From the NCBI RefSeq assembly GCF_028009165.1, contig NC_079244.1:4712001-4776000 (forward strand): DNA of 64,000 nt, in the 5' to 3' direction. Positions 54,461-64,000 of this stretch are shown here, piece after piece (position 1 is the stretch's first letter; the number at the start of each line of letters is the position of its first letter). The stretch comes from Akanthomyces muscarius. Taxonomy: Eukaryota; Ascomycota; Sordariomycetes; Hypocreales; Cordycipitaceae. The notes beneath the pieces are model-generated. The model did no database searches. It saw nothing but the letters and a program-made list of their open reading frames with translations, and was not told the origin of the DNA. Both the position numbers and the translations under genes were made by a program.

Positions 54461-56132
54461 GACCTGATTTCCGATCCGCTGTGGAGTCCCAAAACACAAG
54501 CGTCGGGCTTTTCTTGTCCAGTTCGAGAAAAGGGTATCGAGAGAGGATGGGGAGTTGCAACAGGAAGAAGTGCCAGGTTTCGAGGAGTCGGCGTCGTCTG
54601 AATCGGTCGTTCGTCGAGGGCAGCCCAGAGGAAGTGTCCTGGCAGAGTAGGATTGCGGGCGACGAAAGACAAAGGGTCCAGGAGTCGAAGCAGAATCAGA
54701 ACATGAAGAAGAAAAAGAAGAAGAAGAAGCAGATACTCGATGAATAGGGGAGAGAAACGTCGCGCGCAGCAATGGGTTCGGCGTTACCAGGCGAACGGGT
54801 ATGTTCCGTTGGGGCGAGCTCGAGGGCGTACCTTCCAAATTACGGCCACGAGGCAAAATACGACGTGTTTGTTTCTTCCGGGGTAAGAGTTGAAAGCCAG
54901 ACGACAGAATAGCCACTTGAAAAAAGGACGTAAAAGCAATCAAGTCTCGCCTTTCCCTCAAGCCCCGAGTACCAAAAGCCGATGGTGCAGGGGTGTATAC
55001 CGACAATCTTTTATTGCCAATTGACAATGTGGCGAAACGGTGTGTGCATTAATGAGCATCATTTCAGAGCTGAATATTTTTCCAAATCTGTCCAATTAAA
55101 TTAACAAGGAACGGGAAAGGGGAAAGGAAATAAGCAATAGGTGATGCAGACTATTGCCTGTTGTGCAACCAACCGGTTCAATCCCTCCCCATCACCGCTA
55201 CCCGCCCCCTCACCTAGCCTCGGCCTCGGCCCTTTCGTTGACCCAGGGGCCAAGCTGAAGAGAGGAAAAAAGGTGGTAAACGCTGTACATGTCCAGGGAT
55301 GCCAATGGCCCGCTGGACGCCGCAGAGGTGTTGGGAGTGACGAGCCGTCGAACAAGCGAGCTCTGTTGGCTTGGCGGGCTTGCCATGTACGAGCGCACGA
55401 GCAAAAAAAGGCCCCTTGCGGGCAATGTACCCAAGTCAGACGGGAATTCAGCAAAGTTCCTCGAACGATTGGCTCTTTATACGTTGTGCAGTGGACTGAA
55501 AATGCGACTTGCTTGCAGCAGCACGTCATGCACACCAGGGATTTGGACGGTTCCATGGCCAGAGGGGCGCGGAGTAGCCTCACTCAATCCCACGATCAAG
55601 AGGCCACGCAAAAAGGACGACACTCGCCGTTTTTTTTCGTATCGAATACGGTTACGCAAGCTCTTGCGCCATTTCTCTCCGACTTACTCTTCGGACAAGT
55701 CACGGCCGAGCGGCGCGGAAAACATGTCGCGAGGAGGTAGCACAGCTGAAGAAAAAGCCGAAATCAAAAAGCCACCGGCCGAGCATGGTTCTCCTGCAAG
55801 ACCTAGCAGTTACACACTTCATTCGAGACCAAGTACCAAGACAAGCTCAGGAAAACTGGTGTTTGATCATGTTCAAATTCAATTCAATTGCTGCACAAAG
55901 ACCATCTAAGCAAACTCCGCCGTCCTTGTCTTTGATAAAATAACAATAGTAAATGGCCCAACGCCGTAGATAATCCGTATCGTAACGATGTGTTCCTGAC
56001 TCCCCGTCGTCCCCAAGCATAAAAGCAGATAATACATGTCAATCATCGTTTGGTCAAGTGTTTGTGTCCGATGTCGCAACCATGACATTCTTAGCAATCG
56101 TCCAAGCCCATCATAATCGGCGTGGCGTAAAC
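54461..56132. other. Intergenic, membrane-protein promoter and RING-gene 3' side
   Basis: No gene recognised. A GAA-rich run (aagaagaaaaagaagaagaagaag) lies at about 54705-54728. Confidence 0.45.
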
Positions 56133-56229
56133 TCATGTCTGAGCCCTGGTCCTAATTCGGAACTTGTCGCGCAGTTTCGCCGCCAAGCTGGTGGCGCGCC
56201 CGTCTTCTTCGCTTTCGGCCGTGTCGCGA

Positions 56230-56264
<35 letters not shown>

Positions 56265-57873
56265 TGCCTCTCGGGCCCCCTCCTGCTCCTCGCCGCCTTG
56301 CGGCTGCTCTTCATTTCGGCTTCGCATTTCTCGGAGGGCTGCTAAGCGCTCGCGCTGCGATAGGTGCCGCAGTCGGCTCAGCTCAAATGTACGTGATGCT
56401 CTGTGGCGCGACGACATTGTCGACTCGTTGTCCTCGGCCTCCAAGGCTAAAGGCGGTGGCAATCCTGGTCCAGCCTCCGTCGTCGACGTCGCACTTGCTC
56501 GACGGTCCGGCTGAAGATCGTAACGGCTGTAGTTGCGAGTTAGCACACTAACCGTTGCTTGGATGAATAGGGACACAAAACTTACCAGAGAGGACAAGTT
56601 CCAGATACATTGACCAGCCATGGATCAACACAGCCTGGGTGGAACTGGTGGTTACAGGGCAAGACTCGCACATCCTCGCCGAGGGTAAAGTCTTCGGTGC
56701 AAATGGAGCACCCGAGATGCTCCTCTCCATGCTCAGAGCTGCCCTGGGCACTGGCAGATTCGGCCACGGCAGGCTCTGCCACAGATGTCTCACCATTATT
56801 CGTATGAGCACCAGCCATAGCACCAGCTTCTGGTGCTTTGCTCGTTTCTTGATTCTCCTTTGAGGTTTCCTTCTTGGCAGTAGCTTCTGTTCCGCCGCTC
56901 AAACCTCCTGCAGCGACGGCATTCTCTTCATGACTGCCATTTTCCGTCGCTGTATGCTCCAATTCCAGATCCGGGTCCGGTTTCGCATGCTCGTTGTTGC
57001 CGAATTTGACAATGGGCAGCGTCTCCAGCACAGCGCGAGCAATGCCCTTGGCGCGGCTCTGTCTTGGCCGGCGGCCGAAGCCGCTGTGGGGACCATATCG
57101 CTCAGGATGACGATGCGCGCGCACAGTGCCGGCGATGATGATGGCGAGGAACAGCAGCGTGATCAGCCCCGTGATGCTGTAGAGCACGCTCATGGCCACC
57201 GTCGAATGGCCGCGGTCGTCGCCGGCCGTGTCGGGTGTGGTAGTGTTGCCCTTGATGGATACCATCAGCGTGTCGTTGCTAGATCTGCCCTTGATATGGG
57301 CGAGGACGTCGGTGGCGTCGCCTTTGTCGGCCATGGTGACGATGCTGGAATACGAGGGCCCGCTGTTCCTGTCAAAGGAGCACCAGTTCGTATTGGTCGA
57401 GTAGAGGATGATGGCAGAAAGGCCGGAGCCCATGAGCTGGTTGAGCATCTTGTTGGGGTCAATATTGAAGCTATCTTGCTTGTCGGCATTATCGCAGCAG
57501 AGGTAAGCAATATAGTCGGCCCCGGATAGTTTGTTATAATTGTTCTGGTCAGCGAGGGTAATGGCGCCTTGGATGTTCATGGTCTAGAAGCGCAGTGTTA
57601 GTTTGTCTACTTGGATTTCTGCCAGGCTTGAACACGTACTAGACCGGTATTTTGTGATTCGTTCAAGCCCATGTTGCTGGTCAGCGGCAGGACTGGATAT
57701 TGCAGACCGGGCGTGGCCGAGTTGACGAGCGTCAGCGCCAGGCTTTCTTTTTGGAGCCAGCCGGGTGTATCGGTCTCTGGCGATGTCGTCGAAATGTCGT
57801 CCGCTGCCGCCGTCGTATACATTACCCTTTGAGCGAGCGCCGTGAGGGCCGCGGCCCGGGCCAGTCGAATCAT
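56133..57873 (-). CDS. Membrane RING-H2 E3 ubiquitin ligase, PA-TM-RING-like
   Basis: Exons 57873..57640, 57583..56586 and 56526..56133 give 541 residues. The N-terminal ~205 residues are lumenal/extracellular with an N-terminal hydrophobic stretch and a PA-like segment ([27 protein letters not shown]). A transmembrane helix at about 210-232 ([20 protein letters not shown]) is followed by a basic stop-transfer (HRHPERYG). The RING-H2 spans about 370-412: [26 protein letters not shown], then TCPL and CRYDL across intron 2. The order PA-TM-RING matches secretory-pathway or vacuolar membrane ligases of the RNF13/Tul1-like sort. The C-terminal tail is acidic and carries a 12-Ala run coded by a CCG repeat. 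All eight zinc ligands are visible. Confidence 0.88.
56231..56263 (+). repeat. (CCG)11 trinucleotide repeat in coding sequence
   Basis: Eleven CCG units on the plus strand code for a polyalanine run near the C-terminus of the RING protein. The repeat keeps frame and is likely to be polymorphic. Confidence 0.9.
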
Positions 57874-59520
57874 GATGGTCGGCGGTCGCTGGTGTCGTTT
57901 GTATCGCTGACCGGTTTTCGGACCGGGGGACGCCGTTTGGGGTTTGCACGGCTACGAGAGGCGGGTGCAGTCCAATATGCTCAGGACGGGTTGTCAAGGA
58001 CCCGCGAGAACATTTGCTTAAGTAGCTGGACGAGTCATTTGGGGCGCTAATCGAGTTCGACGGGCGCGCGCACCAATCCGCTAGAGGTGACGCAGACGAT
58101 TTGGTTGATGCGGAAGCTGCCGATCCGAGCAGAGAGCGATGTGATGCGATGCGGGGGGGTGTTGAGTGCCGTCGTTTGTTCAGAGTTCTTTTGCCGGTCG
58201 CGACCAGTGCAATGAGTTGAATGGGAAGAGTAAACGCAGATGGGACGGATATGAGGACAGGAGAGACGAGGCAAACGGGCAAAAGTCTATTGCAGCCCAG
58301 AAGTCGGCTGGCTTTGGTTGGTATGATATGGGTGGGCGGTGGTTGGTGGAGCAGAAAGTCGAGGCATGACGGGTTTTACTATCAGATACCTAGAGCGGGA
58401 CAACCGGGCAGCACGTTCGCCCAAGTACCCTCTTCCGCCTACTGGCACGTTTTAAGCCTACCAAGAGGGTTATAAAATAATATAAAAATCGTATTCGCCT
58501 TTTGAGTTTGTAGATGCATCGAAATTGTATTTCTCAAGCAGAATTCGATCAGAGCCTAGCAGAAAATACACGTCAACTGCCAGAAAAGTACCTACGTCGA
58601 TAAATAGGTACTTGCTGCAGTGGGGAGCCATCGCCAAAGAACGGCCACTGCGCCACCCCCAGGCCCGCTGTAAACGCTTCTGACAGCGCTGCGCCATGTA
58701 CCCAAGTACCTATTTACAGCGCACCGATATCACTCTACACTCTACTGGCACGCACGATACAACTCTGACACCCGCAGTATCCGGAGCCGAGATTCCACGG
58801 CTTTGCAAATGCACCACCACATTTGACAGCATACTTAAAAACAATTCCTCATATTCTTATTCTTCCTCTCCTCGCTCTTCTCTATAAATTGTCCTCCCGT
58901 GGACAATGTCGTGACCAAGCCAAGCTTTTGCCCAGGCCACATTAACGCCTTTTGGCTTCCACCGCCGCCACCACACATACTGATACTTTTTGCGCTCTAC
59001 CACCACCACCCAACTTGGCATCATCTGTCAGTTTTAGACTTTCTGCCAGCAAGACGCCTCTTTTCTCTTCTTCTGCTGCTGCTAATAGATTGTTGACAAA
59101 TCAATCACATGAGCAAAAGTTCCCAGAAATCGTTTCACTGACAATCAGAGCCGTTCCGTGTTCCCCCTGCTACGCTTGCCGCAAAGCATCAATGCAAAGA
59201 CTGCACACACCAACAACGCTGGTTTCAGAAGCTGCAAAAAATAGAATCACAATGTAAACTCCTCGGCACTTTGGTGTGATTACAAAGGAAAACAGCGTCG
59301 ATGACCCAACTCTCAACGCCATGTCCAAGAGAGCATTAGTTGCCGCTTTCGCGTAAATCTTGAAGGCTTCAACCGCTATCAATGACGAGCGGATGACCCG
59401 GAACGGGCGAATGCGCAAGACTGCTGGACAACATTTGACATCAAAACACTCGTAACACCGTATTGTAGACGTCATGATTCTAAATATGCATCAGTATTTG
59501 TTTTACCTTGCCATACGCAC
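57874..59520. other. Intergenic between RING and tubulin-cofactor genes
   Basis: About 1.6 kb. The left part is the RING promoter, the right part the cofactor 3' side. No gene recognised. A short GTACCCAAGTACC inverted repeat lies at about 58697-58709. Confidence 0.4.
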
Positions 59521-60630
59521 TCAAATCTCCTCCATGTCCTCCAAGTCGTCCATGGCCGGAAAGTCGCCCACCTCGACCCGCTCCGGCCGCACAAAGACGC
59601 CGTGCTTCATCGCCGACTCGGCGCCCCAGTACCGCTTGCCCGCGATGCTGCCGTCGTTCTTGCCCACGGGCTCGTCCAGGTGCACACCAATCCACGGGCC
59701 CGCGCCGTTGGGAATCTCTCCCACCTCGCCCACGTACTGCACCACGCCGCGGCGCGTGTCCTCGCCGCCGACCCGGCACCGCCTGCCGACCGCGATGCCG
59801 CGTTGCTCAATCTCCTGCTCGAGGGCAGCGAGACGCGCCTGCTCCTGATCCGGCGCGTTGGGATCGAAGCGGCCGAGCTTCTGCGCCTTTTTCCAGGCGA
59901 GCACGGAATCGGTCTTCTTCGAGTATTCCTCCTCGGGCATGACATATCTCTCCACTCCCGACGTGTCGTTGAAGTTGACGCGCATACCCGCGGGACGGGT
60001 ATCAGCTACCTGTTTCGGCTGTTAGTATTTCCTTTTTTCACCTGTTTCTTGCAGCATTATGGCCAGGTCCAGCTTCGTCCTCGATTGTTTTTTTGGAGCG
60101 TTGTAGATCTCTCCAGCTTCTTGCGTAGCATGACCAGAGTCGTGCGTAAATGCATCCGCAATTCTTGCGATGCTGCCACAACTTGTGCACGAGCATATGA
60201 ACATGCACCGGCGTATGCATGTCATCTTGTACACAGATGCAAGCAAGCACGAGCTTGAAACCATGTCTGACCAGCTTCGCACAACCGTTTCCCCCAGATG
60301 ATGGCCATCATCCTCCTGCCTCTCAGACGCAAGCAAACAAGAAAAACAGACGCAGGGGAAATTGCAAACGTGAACAACAAAGAAACTTACATGAATCTCG
60401 CCATATGCAGCCAGTGGGAAGCTGTTCAAAAAGGTCCTCTCCTCATCTGCCGCCTCCAGGGGCACGCTCTCGGCCGCCTTGGAGCTCTTGAGACTGAGAC
60501 GCTGAGCCGACGGGGGGATTCCCGTAATGGGCTCGAGCTTTGTCTTGAACGTATCGATGCTCCACGACGGGGTGATGCGACGTTCAGACGAGGCATTCTC
60601 GGAAATGACGTACATGGGTACGTCGGCCAT
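59521..60630 (-). CDS. Tubulin-folding cofactor B (Alp11/Alf1 homologue)
   Basis: Exons 60630..60391 and 60009..59521 give 242 residues. The N-terminal ~85 residues are a ubiquitin-like fold (MYVISENASSERRITPSWSI, DTFKTKLEPITGIP). A linker with GVERYVMPEEEYSKK and KKAQKLGRF is typical of the family. The CAP-Gly domain follows: VGRRCRVGG, RGVVQYVGEVGEIPNGAGPW, GVHLDEPVGKNDGS with the hallmark GKNDG, and HGVFVRPERVEVGDF. The protein ends in DMEEI, an EEY/DEI-type acidic tail. Cofactor B works with cofactor E to hand on alpha-tubulin for heterodimer assembly in the cytosol. The single intron is 381 nt, several times longer than most in the window. A 17-base poly(A) leader on the coding strand ends 10 nt before the start codon. 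Confidence 0.93.
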
Positions 60631-63101
60631 GGTTGCAGTCTTTTTTTTTTTTTTTTTGCCGACCTCGCCCCGGTGTTCGTTCTATAACGTCCTTTCCGTT
60701 AAGATCGCGATGAGCTGAATTGCAACACGGCCTCCAGAAAAGCAAAACGAGAAGCTAAGGTGATTTTTTCCGGGGTGCGACGGCAATATGATCCCTGTCC
60801 TGAGCTCTGCCAGGAGGTGATGCGTCGTTTGGTCTGTTCTACACACTGGAAAGACCTCGAAGAAGGAAGAAAGATGTTAGCCACTTTGCGGTCCGTGTTT
60901 CGGTTAATAATAGGCAATGTATCAAGCGAGGAACAAATAAGCGCCGCAGGTTCCCGTCCCTTGTAAGGTAAAAAAAAAAGCAAAGGAACTGCTACCGCTC
61001 AAAATCGCCCCCTGCAATGCTGTTTGAGACTAAAGAAAAGAAGAAAGGTTCATCCCATTGTTTAGATGAATCTTTTTTTCCTTCTTTTTTTTCTCAAGTC
61101 CCCCTTGTCGATTGCAGGTAGCCCCCCCAATTTCACAACGCTTTGTCCTTGTCTTGGCCATTGTGTGTCGCGGGTGCGGCAACAGTCGTTCCTCTCGGCT
61201 CTGTCATGCATGGGGATGGAGGGGGGTCTTACAGAACAATAAAACAGAAACGCTCAAGCCCCGTTGAATGACTGCTTTTTCTTTCTTTCTCGACGATCCT
61301 AGCAGAAAGGGTCTGAGACAGTCGAGAAAACTTTTTCCTCTGAAAAAAAGTAAAAAAGAAAGGGTCAACCCGTCCCGAGTGCCTGGTTGTTGCGAAATTG
61401 CTTAATTTTTGGTGACGGCCGCAACGGTTCCCGATTGGCGGAAGCGTGGGGTGTTCTTCAACTGAGGGGTTGCTCTCGACACAGGGGCGTGCAGGCAGGC
61501 GGCTGGTTACGCTGGCGTCAAAGAAAATGGCGTGAGATTGGATATCAAATGTCTCTTGGTGCAGTATGTGTCTTGAAATCTTTGTGTATCCTGGCTTGGG
61601 AAACCAAAGCGGGCGTGCAATGCGAGAGGGAACGACGTGGTTCATCAGGCTCGGAGCTTTTGGTGTCTCGAGGTGGGGGGGATTTTGGGGAGCTTTGTAG
61701 CCACATCAGGCCACTTGCTACCCAGCCACCTGTGGCGATGCTAGAACGTTCCAGGGTAGCTGCCATGCTATCAAGCGCCTTGGTCCTCGTGCTTTGGAAA
61801 CGCGAATATGTCCATTGTGACATTGGAGAGTCACATATCCGGTATGCGACGGTTTGAAATTTGTGACTACAGGTTGTACTGGCAAGTCACGCATAATGAA
61901 ATGTCTTTTTAAAAAAGCTCGTGCTTCTTGTGATGTGTCATAAATACGGCAAGAAGCGCGCCGAAATCCATGTGCAAGGCTGAACATGTTCAACTCAAAT
62001 GAGTTCGCCTAAAAACCCCAAATTGATCATGTGACCTTTCATTAAATAGCTATTATCCACTGGATTTCAGGACATATGCGCGTTGAGTCCAGACTGCTTC
62101 CGATATCCGACGTCCGACGGCCGACGTCCCACAAGCTGCTACGCACAATGGCAAATCTCGATATCATGGTTCTCAGACATGATGCAAATGGCTTTTTCAT
62201 CCATGGCCGCACTGACAACATAGCATGACAAGGTAAAATGAGGCGGTGACATCTTTTGATTATATCTGTGTTGTGGAAGAGGGAAAAAAAAGCACATATG
62301 AGCTCCGCTTATTACACGCATCGAAAGGATGGGGAGAAAAGAGACATCGACCCCAATCCTCTTTTGTCCTCGTTTACAACGTTCGATACTGCAAGCCTTG
62401 CAGACGGACTCAGACCGTCTGCAGGCCGTACATGGCTGAGTACTCACAGGTAAGGTATGTGCATCAATCAATTTCCGCCACAGGTAACGCAAGTCGATAC
62501 TTTGTCTTTTCGAATTGCACTACGTCACCAACGAAGCCACACCTGCAACATACTTATTCCACCCCCACGCTGCAAGTCCGTGTCGTGCAACAACACACGG
62601 CAGCATATTAAATGATATATAGATTCCACTAGATTGCGCTCTAGGGACGGGATGACAAAGAAGAAAAAATCTCCGAGAATACACAACGGAAACTAGATCA
62701 GCCAATAACGCCGGTAGCCGTTTAGGGGCTAGCCGTACAGCGGAACGGTACAGTCGTCTTGCACTCCGTGAGCAGACCGGATATAGCTTCTCGCGTACCA
62801 GATGTCTTAATTCATTCTCCAAAGACCGTGTCGATGCGAAGGTAGCCCGCTGGCATAAGGCGGAGAAAGTACACCGAGGCTCCGCTTGACAAGGCTGCAA
62901 GTGTAGCGACCACAACTGCCCGACGCAGATCGCTGGGAATGACTCCTACAAGTAGCTAATATCAAGACTCGCCCAAGGCTCAAGATCGGCACATCAATTC
63001 GGGGCATCCCAGAACCCTTTGCGTACGTGCTGCACCCTGTGGCGTGGGGTGTGTCAGTGGACGAGAGTATAAGGAGCTGATGTGGAGGGACACATCACAA
63101 T
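60631..63101. other. Gene-poor right end
   Basis: Cofactor B promoter with a 17-T run at 60641-60657, then about 2.4 kb in which I recognise no gene. A small tandem (CGACGTC CGACGGC CGACGTC) lies at about 62108-62128. Confidence 0.4.
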
Positions 63102-63365
63102 TCAGCACCATTCCTTGCCCAGCTCAATGTGCATGAACTGCTGCAGCTGCGCAAGGTACTGCCTGTTGTGATTGGGCCGCTAGATCATTGACCGAATGTT
63201 CTGCAGCAGGCAGCACGCCTCTGACCTGTCTCCAATGATGCGCAGTGGGTTGCATACATGATGCCAGCCTGGCAGCACGTATTGATGGCGCTTCAAGCGG
63301 TAGGCAGACTGCACCTTCTACAACACGAACAACCAGGCAAAAAATAGAACTGTGGAAACTAGCGG
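63102..63365 (-). pseudogene. Possible gene remnant, unrecognised
   Basis: One minus-strand frame is protein-like for 88 codons but interrupted by two TAG codons (63318..63320 and 63180..63182). It reads VLFFAWLFVL, stop, KVQSAYRLKRHQYVLPGWHH, VCNPLRIIGDRSEACCLLQN, stop after RSMI, then NRQYLAQLQQFMHIELGKEW and a final TGA. The composition (Trp, Cys, His, hydrophobic) looks coding, but I know no matching family and chance cannot be excluded. An alternative with introns would need weak donors. Confidence 0.25.
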
Positions 63366-64000
63366 TCAGCATCTTGAAATGCAATTCTTGACCGCAAGCA
63401 CAGCCCAGCCCAGCCCAAGGCAAAGCGTGCATCGCCGGCATTGACCCAGATTTTGTCCGATTTGCCCAACCCGCTCTAATGCAAAACGCCAACGCACGCG
63501 GCTGAGCATATGGGGCCAGGTGGCTTTCATAGAAGGGCGGTGGCGGCCCGACGGTCGATGAACACGTACGCCAGCACCAACCAAATGTTTGCCCATCACG
63601 GGACGAGGAGCCTGGGCTCGCTTCACTCGCTTGACTTGGAACATGTTCACCCAGCGACCCGGTCCGTGGTGTACCGAGGAGATGGTGCTGAGGGGCGTGG
63701 CAAGCGTGGCATGCCTGCCAGGGCGTTGATGGCGCCGGGATCAAAAGAAAAGAGACAACTTGCACGCACGTACGCCTTTTCTAGCTGCTATTGCTGGTGG
63801 CGGTCAGTAAGGCCATGTCCCGGAATGGGATCCGGCGACTTATTCGTGCGCCCACGGCTATCATGCTTGCTTTTGCTTTGCATCGGTGCTTGCTTTGCTC
63901 TCAGCCACCGTTTCTTACACCCCGGTTGCCTAGGAGGCGGGAACGAACAAGTGAGGCGTCATAGGTTGGGCGGCAATCCGGCCAGGTGAGCGTCGAGCAT
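63366..64000. other. Right window edge, no supported gene
   Basis: Continuation of the gene-poor end. A long minus-strand open frame (63124..63765) is Ser/Pro/Ala-rich, matches nothing and conflicts with the frame described just to its left. Confidence 0.35.

Noticed and set aside
55170..55190. tRNA B-box-like GGTTCAATCC
   Set aside because: No A box, acceptor stem or anticodon arm could be formed upstream.
63124..63765. 213-codon minus-strand ORF
   Set aside because: Low-complexity Ser/Pro/Ala composition and no motif; a different frame at its 3' end looks more protein-like.

Overview
This window is nuclear DNA of a filamentous ascomycete, most likely a sordariomycete of the order Hypocreales; the order is inferred from gene content, not tested. 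The evidence is short GT-AG introns (about 50-80 nt, often with a CTAAC branch site), no operons, and fungal families such as HET-domain proteins, Zn2Cys6 factors, a GH128 cell-wall hydrolase and an Asp f 4-like secreted protein. I support 20 intact or edge-truncated protein genes, two clear pseudogenes and one doubtful gene remnant. Exon coordinates were worked out by hand from splice consensus and reading-frame continuity. I see no tRNA, rRNA, CRISPR array or intact transposon.

Layout. From 1 to 9.6 kb: a PI31-like proteasome regulator cut by the left edge, an APH-type kinase-fold protein, a broken HET gene, a stand-alone NIF3-like domain protein, the HORMA protein Rev7 and a small secreted protein. 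From 9.9 to 29 kb is a dense housekeeping block: a large DH-PH RhoGEF, a 2,027-residue disordered AT-hook-type protein, a peroxisomal nucleotide carrier, the NatC subunit Mak10/Naa35, ATP synthase subunit epsilon and one uncharacterised protein. From 29.9 to 41.7 kb are a Upc2-like Zn2Cys6 factor, an MFS transporter, a divergent adenylosuccinate synthetase, an arylsulfotransferase-fold secreted protein and an enoyl-CoA hydratase/isomerase. From 41.7 to 50.5 kb is an 8.8-kb gene-poor stretch holding a decayed BTB gene, a (TG)n microsatellite and a cluster of GGTACC palindromes. From 50.5 to 60.6 kb are a GH128 Asl1-like glucanase, a nine-exon membrane protein, a membrane RING-H2 ubiquitin ligase and tubulin cofactor B. 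The last 3.4 kb hold no gene I can call, only one interrupted protein-like frame.

Most genes are independent, monocistronic housekeeping functions: translesion synthesis, NatC acetylation, oxidative phosphorylation, peroxisomal transport, Rho signalling and tubulin folding. The most unusual gene is the adenylosuccinate synthetase homologue at 34.6-36.3 kb. It keeps the catalytic Asp, Lys and His and the GTP-site residues but has lost the conserved IMP-phosphate threonine and most of the aspartate-binding loop. It lies between a transporter and regulator on one side and two possible tailoring-type enzymes on the other, so neofunctionalisation or target-based self-resistance is worth testing.
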